DNA from: Sphagnum compactum
Lineage: Eukaryota > Bryophyta > Sphagnopsida > Sphagnales
Direction of reading: 5' to 3'
Length of the DNA: 64,000 nt
Assembly (NCBI GenBank): GCA_965153455.1
Contig: OZ234503.1
Location: 14,575,118 to 14,639,117, forward strand
The position numbers and the translations under genes are program-made. The notes under the pieces are model-generated. The model was not told where the DNA came from and made no database searches. It saw only the letters and a program-made list of their open reading frames with translations. This document shows positions 33,481-45,465 of this stretch, piece by piece (within the stretch, counting starts at the first letter, position 1; each line of letters starts with the position of its first letter).

Positions 33481-36400
33481 CTAGTCTTGATACTTCATGG
33501 AAGACTTCTCAAATCCAATAGTAGGGAATCTCTTGGCAAAGTTCTCAACTTCAAGTCTCAGGTTTCGAATCTCTGATTGCACCTCTGGATCAGTGTCCAC
33601 TGCATTCTTGAAGTCTTTCAGCTTTGTCCCTGCACCCACCAATGCAAACATCCTCAAGCCACTCCTAGGAACAAGGCTCCAAATTTAATGACACGCAGCC
33701 ACATCCAGTCCTGACTAATTCTGATACAGAGCCTGTATATACCAGGAACACAAGCCATCACAATATCATAAGAACTTTTCTATGGTTACAATCCATGTTG
33801 TGGAAACCAAAGCATGAGTTGCCAATTTTGATCACAGGTCCCTTACCTGTGGCTCCTTTGACCTTCACAGCAATCTCCACTGCACGGTCAAAGTATTCTG
33901 CAACCTTCTCAAAATCATCCTCAGTAAAGCCTCTACTTGTCAATGCAGGGGTTCCTGTGGTGGAACAAACAGCCAGCAACAAGTTCATCACAGATTAGAA
34001 AACTGTCAAAAACATTTCATGACTGTTGATGGATGTCAACTAAAGACCTGCACTTCAGCATGCTTCTTTCAAGCAGAACAGAGTGACACTCTTACAGTGA
34101 GCTCAGCCGTTCTTTGTAGACAAGAAATAGTAGCCATAAGCATTGAAGCATAACAAGACAAAACAAAAACATTGACCAATGCTCAAAGGAAACAGACTCT
34201 ATAGATCTTGTGAGCTTACCCATGCGAATGCCCCAAGGAACCATAGCAGAAACATCTCCAGGAACAGTATTCTTATTGGCTGCAATGTGTGCCAGCTCCA
34301 TGACCCGCTCTACTCTTGATCCATCCACCCCCTGGTAAAACATGCTCCTTCAGTTCAAGGCTTTTCTTCAATGAAGTATTAGAGCATGTTCAGACAATCA
34401 GATGAGGACATTATGACTGCAGCTTAAAACACTACCACTCTGTGAGAACTGGAAGTTAGTAGTGCAAAGATAGCAGACCTTTGGCTTCAAATTCACAAGG
34501 ACCAGGTGGTTGTCAGTTCCTCCAGAGACCAACTCATAACCTCTTCCAGAGAGTGACTGTATACACCCAACAAGCCTTAGAAATAACAGCTAATTTTGCC
34601 ATGTCAATTAATCCAAAAAACTTAAATAAAGTTATAACATGCAACATGCAACTGCTTTGCCATTCAGCTTGATGCTTCAACACCTGGCATCTTTCAAGGG
34701 CAATTTTATCCAACCTAAACCTATCATACTCCAAAGCACCCAGCACCCAAGTGATGGCATATGAGTGGAATTGAAAGACAAAAAAGTAGTGGAGGAAAAT
34801 TACTTTGGCAAAGCGTGCACAGTTGCTTAGAACTTGCTCCTGGTATGCCTTGAACTCAGGTGTGGCAGCCTGCATGTAGTTAAATATGTGAGAAACTCAA
34901 CACAACAGCTGTGCTCCAAATTGCACTAGAAGATACTTCAAAACATCTGCAATATTGCTGGTGATACGCCTGACTTCGGAAAATAGAGGACAGTTAGTCC
35001 TAGAATCAGAGTCAGCATCAATTTTAACTGCCAAAACCCATATTTGCTGAAGAAGCATAAGTATTGACCTGCTTGAGAGCAACTGCAAGACCAGTGATAG
35101 TGTGATTGTGGGGACCACCCTGAAGTCCAGGAAACACTGCTTGATTGATCTTGTCTTCATAGTCATACATGACCTGGATCACCAAGAAATCAGCATTTCT
35201 TGCAGTAGCAATGCACAACCAACAATAGTGTTATTTTTTGGATTCAAAGAGGAATGTTGGAACTAAAGTAGGTGAAGGATGGGTGTGTAAGCAACAAGCC
35301 AGTGCACAAATTGAGCATGAATACACCATAAACATATCGAGGCAACATGTTATTATTCACCTCTTCCCCCTTCTTGTTGATCTCCTTAAATCCCTTCCGG
35401 TAAAAGATCATAGCCCCTCGTGGACCCCTGAGAGATTTATGCGTAGTGGTGGTCACTACATCTGCAAAGTCAAAGGGTGATGGAATAACACCAGCTGCCA
35501 CCAGTCCACTGATATGCGCCATATCTGCCAACAACACTGCCTTCTGCTTGTCACACACCTGCATTTGACCAACTAGATTAAACCCAATGCTCTGATAGAA
35601 GACAAATATAGGTTCCGCTCCACCATCCCAACATATTCACATCAGTCACAAGATCAACTTAACACTTGACATCATCCAGAAGCTGGGAGACATGACTATT
35701 TGGTTCTGATTATATATAGCTCCTGAATCCTGACCTTGCGCATGCGTGCATAGTCATAATGGCGTGCATAGGCAGAAGCACCTGCCACAATAAGCTTAGG
35801 TCTGAACAGTGTTGCACTTTTCTCCAGCTGCAAATGCAACAACTCCCAGAGCAAACATCACAATCATACTTTGCAGTCTCTGCTTCCCTTCAGCATGTAC
35901 AGAATCAAATCTACTATAAGGGCACACATAACCATCAATTAAACCTGTAGGTCTACAACACACTATGCATCCTCAGCATCTGGATATGATCGGAAAGGTC
36001 AATCCCAATGTAGTGCTGGTGGTGACATGCTACTTCTGAGTTGTTGTATGCAAATTGCTTCAACATTGAGTGGTCTCCACCTTCAGGTTATCACTGGGAT
36101 AGAAACTTGTCATTGAACTCCAAAGTCATTGTGCCACAAATTGTAGTGTTGTTTTCTTCTACCCATACTTTATGGTTTCAAGTGCCATATGGCAGGACTT
36201 GCTCAATCTAAACTTATGCGAGTCCATTGAAAATGTTGGTCTGTATATTATTTTTATAGGACGGCTCTGATGGCTTTTTATAAGTTTGCCCATTTACATG
36301 ACAAATCTGAAATTAAAACTTGTTAAGGAATCATTGTTCCCAGATACACAGGAAGCATTGTCTGAAGACTAACAGGGTGGAAAATGAAGGACAATTGACT

Positions 36401-38671
36401 CACCTGATCATAATCAATTAGGCCTGTGGTCTCATCCAATCTGTAAGGCATGGTCTCGAAAAAAATGGAGACAGCTGATATTTTCTTTGTGTCGGTCTGT
36501 TCACATGCAAAGTAGCATAACATAAAGGTGATGAAAGTATGGACTGATATCTGGATTTGAACCCTTTTCTAAGAAGGCTTGATGAGTCAGAATTGTATAA
36601 AGGTGAATTGTGGCAGGCCCAAGGTAAAAAGCAAGCCAAGGATGGGGGAACACACTTGATATCCATGTGACAGATGACCACCATGGGGAAGATCTAAGGC
36701 CATGATGCGCTCATGTGGCTTCAGAAGTGCTGTGTAGACTTGAAAGTTTGAAGGCGAACCAGAGAGTGACTGTACATTCACTGCCATGCAGTCACCGGAT
36801 GAATTTCAATCCATCTGAGTAAAGAACTCTCTCCAACTTCACCTGTGGGTCACTGGAGATCAAGACTGCCAAAAACACCAACATGACAGCTAAGGACAAG
36901 CATACCTCCCCACTTTGCAGGGTCCAGGCGGAACGCTTCCAATGCTCGTTTCTGGCACAATCTCTCTGCCATGTCAATGAACCTGCAACAAGAAGACACA
37001 CAATACTTAACGGACTATTTGAACAGAAACCCCACTATTTGGCATTAATCAGACCATACACTGGAAATGCCCTCAAAAACATAAACATCAAGCAGAGACA
37101 TACTCATTGCCACCATAGTAACGAGCACCAGGATAGCCTTCACTGTATTTGTTGGTCATGACTGAACCAACCGCCTCCATCACTGACCGTGAGGTGAAGT
37201 TTTCTGAGGGTATTAGCTCCAGCCCCTAAACACAATGCATGTTCCTTCCATCTGTCATAACTGATACATAATCCTGTACTTGTCTACACTCTTATATGGT
37301 ATGCATAAACAACCTAATGACTGACTCTAGAGAAGGCATCAAATAGGCTAAAATGATGTCATATCAAACCCTGATGGCCATATGTACAGGAAGTAGATTG
37401 CTGCATCAAAATTAATGACAGAAAAGGAACCTGGTAACTAAAAATGCAAAATGAAGGCCGCAATTTGATACCTTCCATTGTCGATTCTTCTCATGCTCAA
37501 TAATGTCAGTGATCTCCGGGTCAATCTCTTCAAGTGGGGAATTCAGCTGCTTTGTCCACTGTTCATCACATCATCAACAGATTCATAATTTGAATCTCTC
37601 ATTTTTCAGAGTCCCACTTGGATAAACCCTACCCAAATGGTTGGGTGTGTTTATGGTTCCAGGCAAAAGGGAACTGCATAACTCTTTTTGAGTGGGACTT
37701 GTCTTGGATGACTGTCCAATCTAATGTCTCTGAAAGAGCTGGGCAAGGATTATTAGTGTGATGTAGATGAAACGAAGGATCTACCTTGTGAATGGGGCTT
37801 ATGGTGGAGAAGAGGACCAATTCCAACCAAGAAACCTTTAAGATTGATCCCTATTCTAGAAACCTTACATAATTGCTAACAAGCTGACAAAGACTTGTTC
37901 TTCAACCCTAAACCCTCGCGATCAGTTTTGCCTTTTCATTCATGTCAGATGGAGGCGTTATGAAAGGAGATTAAACAACTATATCTTATGATCTGAGTAC
38001 ATTTGGATCACAAGAGAATGCTGCAGATGGATTGTATTCAATCTCAGACAAAGCAGCTGCCGATAGGAAAATCTTACCTTCCAAGGACTATTATCAGACT
38101 GAAGACTGCCATGAACTGCTAAACAATTCTTGGAAAGTAACATTTCTTATATTTCAAAAGCGCCCCTACACCTTCGAAGCCGATGGCTCCAGAGAGGACA
38201 GAACCGGCGTGTGCACATTACGAGCTGAATAATCGGCACCGAGAAAACAATGTGAATCTTGATCCATTACTTCATAACACCCAGTTGATAGATTTTGCAT
38301 AGCAACGGTACTCACCGTGACAGACGATTTCGGAGCCAAAGACTCCTCGCTCGCAAATGCAGTCTACAGCACAACGCATTCAACAAAATCAGGCTTGTAA
38401 CACATGAATGAGTGCACGACATTTAAAATGACTCGATACTCTTTCTCGTCTTTATGCCTTCAATTTCCCGCACATTGCAAACAAGCAACGGCCGAAAGAA
38501 GAATCACACACTGAAATAACAGAAAAAGGGGGGGCAAAAACCAGAAGCTATTCTTACAGAGGAGGAGAATCGAGTGCTACTGAAAACCAATCCAGGCGCT
38601 TCAAGCGCTCTATACGACGCTTGTAGTTGAGACCTCGAAAATCGTCGAACTGCAGTCGTCGCAATCGCCAT
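33481..38671 (-). CDS. SHM1: Serine hydroxymethyltransferase, mitochondrial type
   Basis: PLP enzyme that works with glycine decarboxylase in mitochondria (photorespiration and one-carbon supply). Fifteen exons: 38558-38671, 38316-38363, 37472-37558, 37104-37225, 36906-36982, 36656-36780, 36404-36496, 35735-35827, 35361-35558, 35069-35173, 34804-34869, 34479-34556, 34220-34331, 33847-33954, 33481-33629. All introns are GT-AG; the total is 524 aa against about 517 in Arabidopsis SHM1, which also has fifteen exons. The first ~50 residues ([19 protein letters not shown]...) are an Arg/Ser-rich presequence. Then [16 protein letters not shown], the [11 protein letters not shown]-type block, [105 protein letters not shown] with PLP lysine K294, [48 protein letters not shown] and a terminal [15 protein letters not shown]. 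Odd point: the normally invariant PGG before [12 protein letters not shown] reads PWG (W435). Confidence 0.95.
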
Positions 38672-39031
38672 TTTCTCCTCCCGCCGACGTAGATCTGGGG
38701 TATACCTTGAACAGTGTGAACTTTGCACTCTATCGCAAATTTCTCTTCGACTGCTTCGTCTTTCTGTCGAAGTGCTTATTACCTCGCAGTCTTCAACACG
38801 ATGTTGCAGTGGACAAGAAACACGCAGGAACAAAAACACCAAAGGAGATCCGCAAAGGAGAAAACTAAACACACATGAATGTACACAATAAAAGAGACCG
38901 ATTTTTAAATCAAAACTCTTCAGAAAAACACGCGTCTTGGCGTAACTACCTAAAGATAGTGAGAACAACGTTTGCGCATGCGCAATGCTCGTGTGCGGCG
39001 ACGTCGGCACCGAGCTCATTCCGACCCGTTC

Positions 39032-39248
39032 GTACTCTCGTGGTCTGAGGCGGCAAGGGTGGCGAAGAAGACGACCATTCCGAAGTGGAATGTGTCGAGG
39101 TCTGAGGCGTGGCAAGAGATGCAGACGACTATTACAGTGTGGAATGTGTCGAGGTCCGAGGGGTGGCAAACGAAGAAGACGACCGTTACGGAAGGGAATG
39201 TGTTGAGCTGTGATTTTGGCAAACGAAGAAGACGACCATTACGGAATT
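39032..39248. repeat. 54-bp minisatellite, four units
   Basis: GGAATGTGTCGAGGTC starts one base after 39,086 and 39,140, a related unit begins at 39,194 and an earlier one at 39,032, all 54 bp apart. The plus strand reads open with an 18-residue period (WNVSRSE.WQ....). It lies about 360 bp upstream of the mitochondrial SHMT start codon. Confidence 0.85.
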
Positions 39249-39259
39249 CGGATACCTGA

Positions 39260-40980
39260 TTCTGGTCTGTAATTACAAAAATATAGTCCATTGGATAAAA
39301 ATATTGCTCATATTTATTTATAAAGACCATAATGGAGGACGTCAACGTTGTTGTGCAGGTATGTTGTTATTGATATATCTTGAAGTAAGGATTTTTCTTT
39401 TTTTCAATTATTTACCCATCAGGTAAGGATATATAAACATTTTTAAAAAATCAATATTAAAAAAAATAGTTAAGGTTTGGGTATCCCAAAAAAAAAGAAA
39501 AAAAAAATTTTGATAGATGGGTAAGGTTGAAGTACCCTTTTATCATACACCCTTCTTGTGGTAAAAAATTGAGTATGTATTTATTTATTCATTTATGTTT
39601 AAATGAAAAAAAAATTCACATTTCAAAAAAGTTTCAAGATAGTTTTCAAATGTCAAATCCAAGAATGTTAAAATGTAAGAATCCAAGTGTTTGATTCATC
39701 CTTGACTAGGGTCAACATTTCTATGAAGGAACATTTAATGAGTTAAAAAAATAATGAAGTCATGGTTGATGCTTTGTTGGTGAGAGAGTCTTAAAACATA
39801 CTTTGTACCTCATCTCTACATGTTTGATTAGGTTTTTGAATCATCCAATTCCATTAATTAAATAAAAATGAAAGTGTTATGACTTCCCAATAAGGGGGTC
39901 TTTCACTTGACATAAATTTTTTTCATACACCTACCATTCCTAACACGAACACTTTTACCAAATGTTAGCATTAATGGCCAACCCTTTAGATACCCATTGG
40001 GTATCACTGAAAAAACAAGGGGTGGGTCACACCGTGGCCTTGCCATTAACTTTTTAAAGTATCTTCAGGCAAAAGAAGAATTACGAAAACTCAAATATTT
40101 CACCATGCAAAAATATAATCTTCATAAAATGCTCTAAAAGAAACCAAAATCCTTCGAGATATTATAACCCCATAACTAATCTCAAGTTTCAACACAAGCC
40201 AAAATATCGTCTTTCAAAAATCCTCATATAAAAATAGACCTATTATTATTACCGAGTATGGGGCCAAAATCCCTTAAGCCACTATACTCTTTAATGAATC
40301 TAAACACAATATCCTTGCCAAGGCCAATAAAAATCAAACTCGTCAATATTTACACTTGGTAACATCCTTGGAGGGGGGGATTGCTAGAAGTAAGCGGCCC
40401 CTTGGCTCCACCTTGGGTGGGCGCTTCGCACCAGACCTCCCCACTCTGAGGTTGTCACCTTACACTTTTTTTTGCCTCTTTTTAGTCCCCTTCTACAATG
40501 TACATGTTTTCATGAGTCTACCTGACCAAATCATAGTTCAAAATCCACATGCCCATTCTCCAAATTGTGGAAGCCAATAAGGTACCGAACATGCGGGGTA
40601 CAGACTACAGACCATTGTGCTTGTTTCAAAACAGCAACAAGAGGAACTTAATCCCCCAGTGCTGCTGCAGAGGATGGATTTCAAGCATGTGGAAGATAGT
40701 GCCAATGGGGTAGGAGAATTATCCTAGTTCTAGTTTGTGTTGTTGTTTGCATCTTTGGAGGATACCCACAAATGGTACCAAATTGTCGAGTTTGCCTATG
40801 ATATGTTTGACAAACAAGTTTAAATTTTCTCTGTTAGGAAGACTCTGGAAATGGGGTTGATTAACCACATCACTTGGACATGTTGCTCGAGAACAAATGG
40901 GAATTCCCATTGACATTGTCAACATCCTTATGGATCTGGAGCTAATAATTGAGAACTTGTCAACATCATGACTGAGTCTT
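39260..40980. other. AT-rich intergenic DNA
   Basis: 39,300-40,330 is poly-A/T-rich and shows no gene. 40,360-40,620 is more GC-balanced; its end (TTCAAAATCCACATGCCCATT...GGTAC(C/A)GA) loosely resembles 61,640-61,745, suggesting another dispersed repeat. 40,720-40,980 may hold further eroded upstream exon sequence of the pseudogene that follows (for example GIPIDIVNILMDLELIIENLS), but frames are broken. Confidence 0.4.
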
Positions 40981-40994
40981 CCCGTTCTTTCCAG

Positions 40995-42030
40995 AAATGT
41001 TACAGACATTGACGAAACAGATGTTTTTTGAGCAGATGCTATACTTTTATCTGCACCCATTGTGGGGAGTTGATGAAATCACTGGGGAATCATGGCAGGT
41101 AGTCACATTATTCATAGTCAATTGCATCTATTTCTACAACCCATTCGAGTGCTAACTTTGTGCTTTCTTTCTCTTATTGTTTTGCTTACTTAGATTCAGT
41201 CTTCTGGGCATGTGATGTATTTGAAGATAGCAGAATGAATTCTCTCTGAGGTCAAACCAAAACAACCCCACTTGCAATCTGCACCCCATGGTACTCCAAT
41301 TTTTGCTTCAACCTTCCTAGCTTGCTCCACCAATGTCACACAGTTGACCCATTACAAAAAGGATGTTGTAGATGATGCACTCTTCCATCTATTGGTCAAG
41401 GTAATCAATCTTGTCTTACTCAAGCTTGTGATTGTAACCAGTAATCAGCAATGCTCATGAGTGGTACCTACTTACGCGTATGGAATGCATTCTAGCGGGA
41501 AGTGAGGGCTGTGAACTTGATAATCCAACTTTTGTTATTTAGCTGGGTTCCTCACTAGGGGAACCAGAGATTGTTGCATGCAAATTTGTTTCTTGGGTCA
41601 AAGTATGTTATAATACTATTGTCTTTCTGTGTGGAACTGGGGATGTGTTGGAAGTTGGAGCAAAGAGAGATTATTCCGTTCACATTTTGTGCCAAATCTA
41701 TAGAATTTGTGATAATCAGCCGAATAAAGTGTAATGTGTGACACTGAATGACAGTGAATGCAGGATGACCATTTAATGGATATGGTAGATACCGGGAGAC
41801 ATGAATATGTGCATATTCAGTGTGATGACCATGATGACACCACACATAAACTATGTGCTCCCAAGTTTGTTTGAAAGGCTTCACAGAAGATCCAAATGCA
41901 GAGCTGGTAATATCTTTTGAAAATTAAGATCCACTGTTACAGGGAAGCACATTTGGGATTGGAATGGAGCATTTTGTGCATCTCTTCAACAATACATGTA
42001 CCATTTTTTTGAGCAAGGAATATCTACGAG
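40995..42030 (+). pseudogene. Decayed multi-exon gene of unknown family
   Basis: Five exon-like blocks keep good splice sites and compatible phases: 40995-41098, 41194-41400, 41543-41602, 41764-41906 and from 41943. They read, with ~60-170-nt introns, MFFEQMLYFYLHPLWGVDE..., IQSSGHVMYLKIAE*ILSEV...TQLTHYKKDVVDDALFHLLVK, LGSSLGEPEIVACKFVSWVK, DDHLMDMVDTGRHEYVHIQC...LCAPKFV*KAS and EAHLGLEWSILCISS. Two in-frame TGA codons (about 41,238 and 41,875) interrupt it. I do not recognise the family. The preserved exon lengths (207 and 60 nt, both phase 0) argue against chance. It could be a recent pseudogene, or a functional gene elsewhere may have a paralogue here. Confidence 0.5.
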
Positions 42031-44046
42031 TTGTCTTGCTTTCCAGGGGGTTTCATAGACTTGATAGCTATTAATAGTTGTGCCTAGTGAGCTGGGTCAT
42101 GAATTGGATGGCTGCTCAGATTCTCTTCTTCTGAGCTGGTTAACAACTTCAATGGAAAGGATCAGGGAAACTCAAATGGGTTTGAGAGAACTTGGGGCAG
42201 ATAATTCTCTTGATTCTGCAATACCCAAACAGAGCCAAGATTGAGATGGGTTTCCCAAACTTTGGTCAATTGGGACACAAAAGACTACATGCACAGAAAA
42301 CCTCAACTTGGATTCGGAAAATTGCCCATTTTCTGTTTGATATAATGTAATTATGGACTCGCTTCAATTGACTCAGACCATCATCCTAATTGACAGTAAA
42401 CCCTTTGAGAGTGCAAAATCCAATTGACCAGCACAAGGGAATTGCTATCAGCATGTACAAAGCCATAATGTTATATTTTCAATTCTAATGTTAGAGGTAT
42501 ATTTTCCCATTAACTTTCGTTATTAATTCCCTTTCTCCATTTATTTGACCCTGTTTTTATAAAGAAAATGCATCATAGTTTAGATTGGGATCAATCCAAT
42601 GCCAATGTTGTTTGGAACCCTAATTATTGCATGTCATGATATAGAGATCTTGTTTTTAATTTTACTACTCGAAATTTTCAGCATTTCACTACACAATAAA
42701 TTGGTAATTGAAATAGCTTAAAAATGAGAAACTATGGAAAACCAAAAATGGTTGGCTTGTATGTTGAAATTACTGGAAATGAACAAATTAAGATATTTAT
42801 TTCAACAAGATTTTCAAACATACTAAAGTTCAAATATTAAAAAAACCTTGATTGATTTGTGGGATATCAGGTTTCAAAGTTGGTTGGCCTTGAAGAATTG
42901 TTCGTCGAGGTAATGGTTATAACAATCAGTATTGATGAAAAGAAATTCATCAAATGGATGCAGTTCTTCAACTAATTTAACTTTAGTTCAAGATATCTTA
43001 ATCAGCTTCAGCATTAGTTTCCACCCCCTTAAGAACTTGTCAAGTGGTATCAATGGCACAACTCTTAATTATATGGTAACAAAAGTCTCCAAAACTTGGG
43101 ACATGGTCCTTTATCTCCTTGTCTTTTGAAACTAAGAAGTTTGAGATGATTTAAGAAAAAATGACATGTTTCACATGTGCACTTCTTAATCACTTCAGTT
43201 GCACAAATAGATATATTTACATCCATGCAGTGGATAGTTGTTTAGGTCTAGCTCAGCCATTCATGTTTTCTTCATTACATAATTGTCCAAATGTCCTTGC
43301 TAATAATTTTACAACCAAATCCAACAATAGAAAGCCAACATGATAAGTTTCCCAAAACATAATGGGAGATTTCCCAAGAGATTTGAGCCTGGTGAATTTT
43401 CATGAAACAATCCATCTCGTGGCCCAAGCCTGAGCAATTTCCAATGAAAAAGATGAGTTCAGGATGCAAGTGATTTGAGCACAACTCAAAAGATGATAAA
43501 TAGCACAAGAAAGGGATTTGGAAATTGGCATCTACATGAGTGGAATGTGTACTAAGAGAAATCCTGCAGAGTTTTGTGGAATGCGGAAAAACACCCAAAA
43601 GACAGAACTGCTACTTTCTCCACAAGTATAAGGTACAGCGGGTGGAGTTTACTGTTCATGGAAACCACAGCAAGTGCTTTGCTTAAGCTCAAACAATCAA
43701 GTTTGGGAATCAGCTCTAATGGATGCTTTGTCTAAACCCGAACCCACAGACATAGCAATCTGTCTGAATCTTGACTTGCTCAGCTTCCTCTCATGCACAT
43801 GACCACCATTGTATACACCTAGTCAACCTCTGCTATCTATCTATCTGACCTGTTTTGCTTAGTGTATCTAGCTGCCACTCCTCATCAAGAAAGAATGTTG
43901 AACAAAGGTGGTGAAAGAAACTCAGTATGCACCTTCCCTTCTTTGGTCCATATAATCACATCAAGTTGTGAAGAGTAGTGATGCATAGAGAACTCTCCAC
44001 CCTTTTTTTTGGCATTGGACCACAGAAACCAAAAAACCCAGCTGCT
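42031..44046. other. Intergenic region
   Basis: AT-rich, no intact gene. Short frames at 42,932-43,129 and 43,275-43,598 have no recognisable domains. The last ~300 bp are presumably 3' flank and UTR of the H2A.Z gene. Confidence 0.5.
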
Positions 44047-45465
44047 TTAATCCTTTTTTGAAGACTTGTTGATGAGGGATTTGTGGATGTGCGGGATGAC
44101 ACCCCCTCCAGCTATGGTTCCCTTGATCAAAGTGTCAAGCTCTTCATCTCCACGGATCGCCAACTGCAGATGCCGTGGTGTAATACGTTTCACCTTTAGA
44201 TCTTTGCTTGCATTGCCAGCCAGCTCCAACACCTCAGCTGTGAGATACTCGAGAATCGCTGCTGAGTAAACAGCCGCTGTTGCTCCCACTCTTCCATTAG
44301 CTGCTGCACGTGACTTTAACAATCTGTGGATACGCCCCACTGGAAACTGCAACAGGGTGGCACAACAACTATAAGGGTTATGAGACCCTGTGCAAGAAAT
44401 CCCCCAACATTGTTCTGCAAAAGCAGAAGAAGCAACTGGCAAAGTGTGCCACAAGTCTACAATGCAAGCAAGCAGAATCAACCCATTGACACCGTTACAG
44501 GACAGCTGGACTTGCAATAGAATTGGAAGAAAAACATTGTTCAATCACAAAGTGCAGCAGCAGAAGACTAAATGCTATGGTCATCCCCCTGTTCTGCTCA
44601 TGCTGACAAGCACTGCACACCTGACTTCATCTGGCTGACAGATCTACTGCCACAATGAACTAATCACATATATCTCTTCTGCAAGACCTTGCTACTTCCC
44701 CCTAGAGTTACAGCCAGAGTTTCTTCCTCAAACAAATGAAGATGTTGTGTCAAGAAACTTGAAGTGATCCTGGTTGAGGATATCTACCCAGAGTCCAGCA
44801 GGAGGAACATTAGCAGAAGGGTTCCAGCTATGCCATGACGAGTGCACTCTAGCACATCATATTCAAAGGAAGCTTTTGTGATAGTAACAAAGAGTTTTGA
44901 TCTGGGGAAAAAAATCTGTTGACAATCAGCCGACTTCAGCAGCATATTGACGACCGTAGCATGCACAGGTTTTCATCGGCTAGGAAGCTCTTTTGACATT
45001 CTCCAGAAGAGCATGACATTGTCATGACATGGAGGAAACAGGAAAAATAGAGGATAGATTGTATGCATGCAGATGGAGGAGGAACACATCAGCTAGGAAG
45101 CTTTTTGACATTCTCCGGAAGGGCATGGCATTGTCACGGCATGAAGGAGGAAACAGAAACAGAAACAACAGAGGATAGATTGTAAATGTGCGGATGAGGA
45201 TGTGTATTAGGGGGGAGGAACACGTGCCTGAAGGCAAAATGCAACAGACTTGGTTTTGCAACGTGTTGCAATCCAAGTGCGGCAAGCTTGGACAGCAGAA
45301 CGGAAGAGAGGCAAAAGCAAAAGAGAGTGAGTAATAACATGCCTGAAGGCCAGCGCGAGATGACCTGGATGTCGGCTTCTTCTTGTCCTTTGCAGCGTCG
45401 GTGGATTTTCCCATCAACAGTCCTTTCGCTCCCTTGCCCGACTGATTGCCTCCGGTCACCACCAT
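44047..45465 (-). CDS. HTA (H2A.Z): Histone H2A.Z variant
   Basis: Replacement histone H2A variant deposited in nucleosomes near transcription start sites by the SWR1 complex. Two exons, 45343-45465 and 44047-44346, make 140 aa (plant H2A.Z is about 134-138). The N-tail is Gly/Lys-rich ([15 protein letters not shown]...) and leads to [19 protein letters not shown], then [40 protein letters not shown] and the H2A.Z-diagnostic docking segment [19 protein letters not shown], ending SSKKD. Canonical H2A and H2A.X (SQ tail) are excluded by that C-terminus. The single intron (~1 kb) has a GC donor (CAG|GCATGT). It also contains a ~113-bp tandem duplication. Confidence 0.95.
44974..45200. repeat. 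113-bp tandem duplication in the H2A.Z intron
   Basis: CATCGGCTAGGAAGCTCTTT at 44,974 and CATCAGCTAGGAAGCTTTTT at 45,087 head two diverged copies sharing TTTGACATTCTCC.GAAG.GCATG, ACATGGAGGAAACAG-like and AGAGGATAGATTGTA segments. Confidence 0.8.
45323..45342 (-). other. GC-type 5' splice site, H2A.Z intron
   Basis: The exon ends CTTCAG and the intron begins GCATGT. Only this boundary keeps SRAGLQ joined in frame to FPVGR; using the GT five bases later shifts the frame of the histone fold. Confidence 0.85.
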
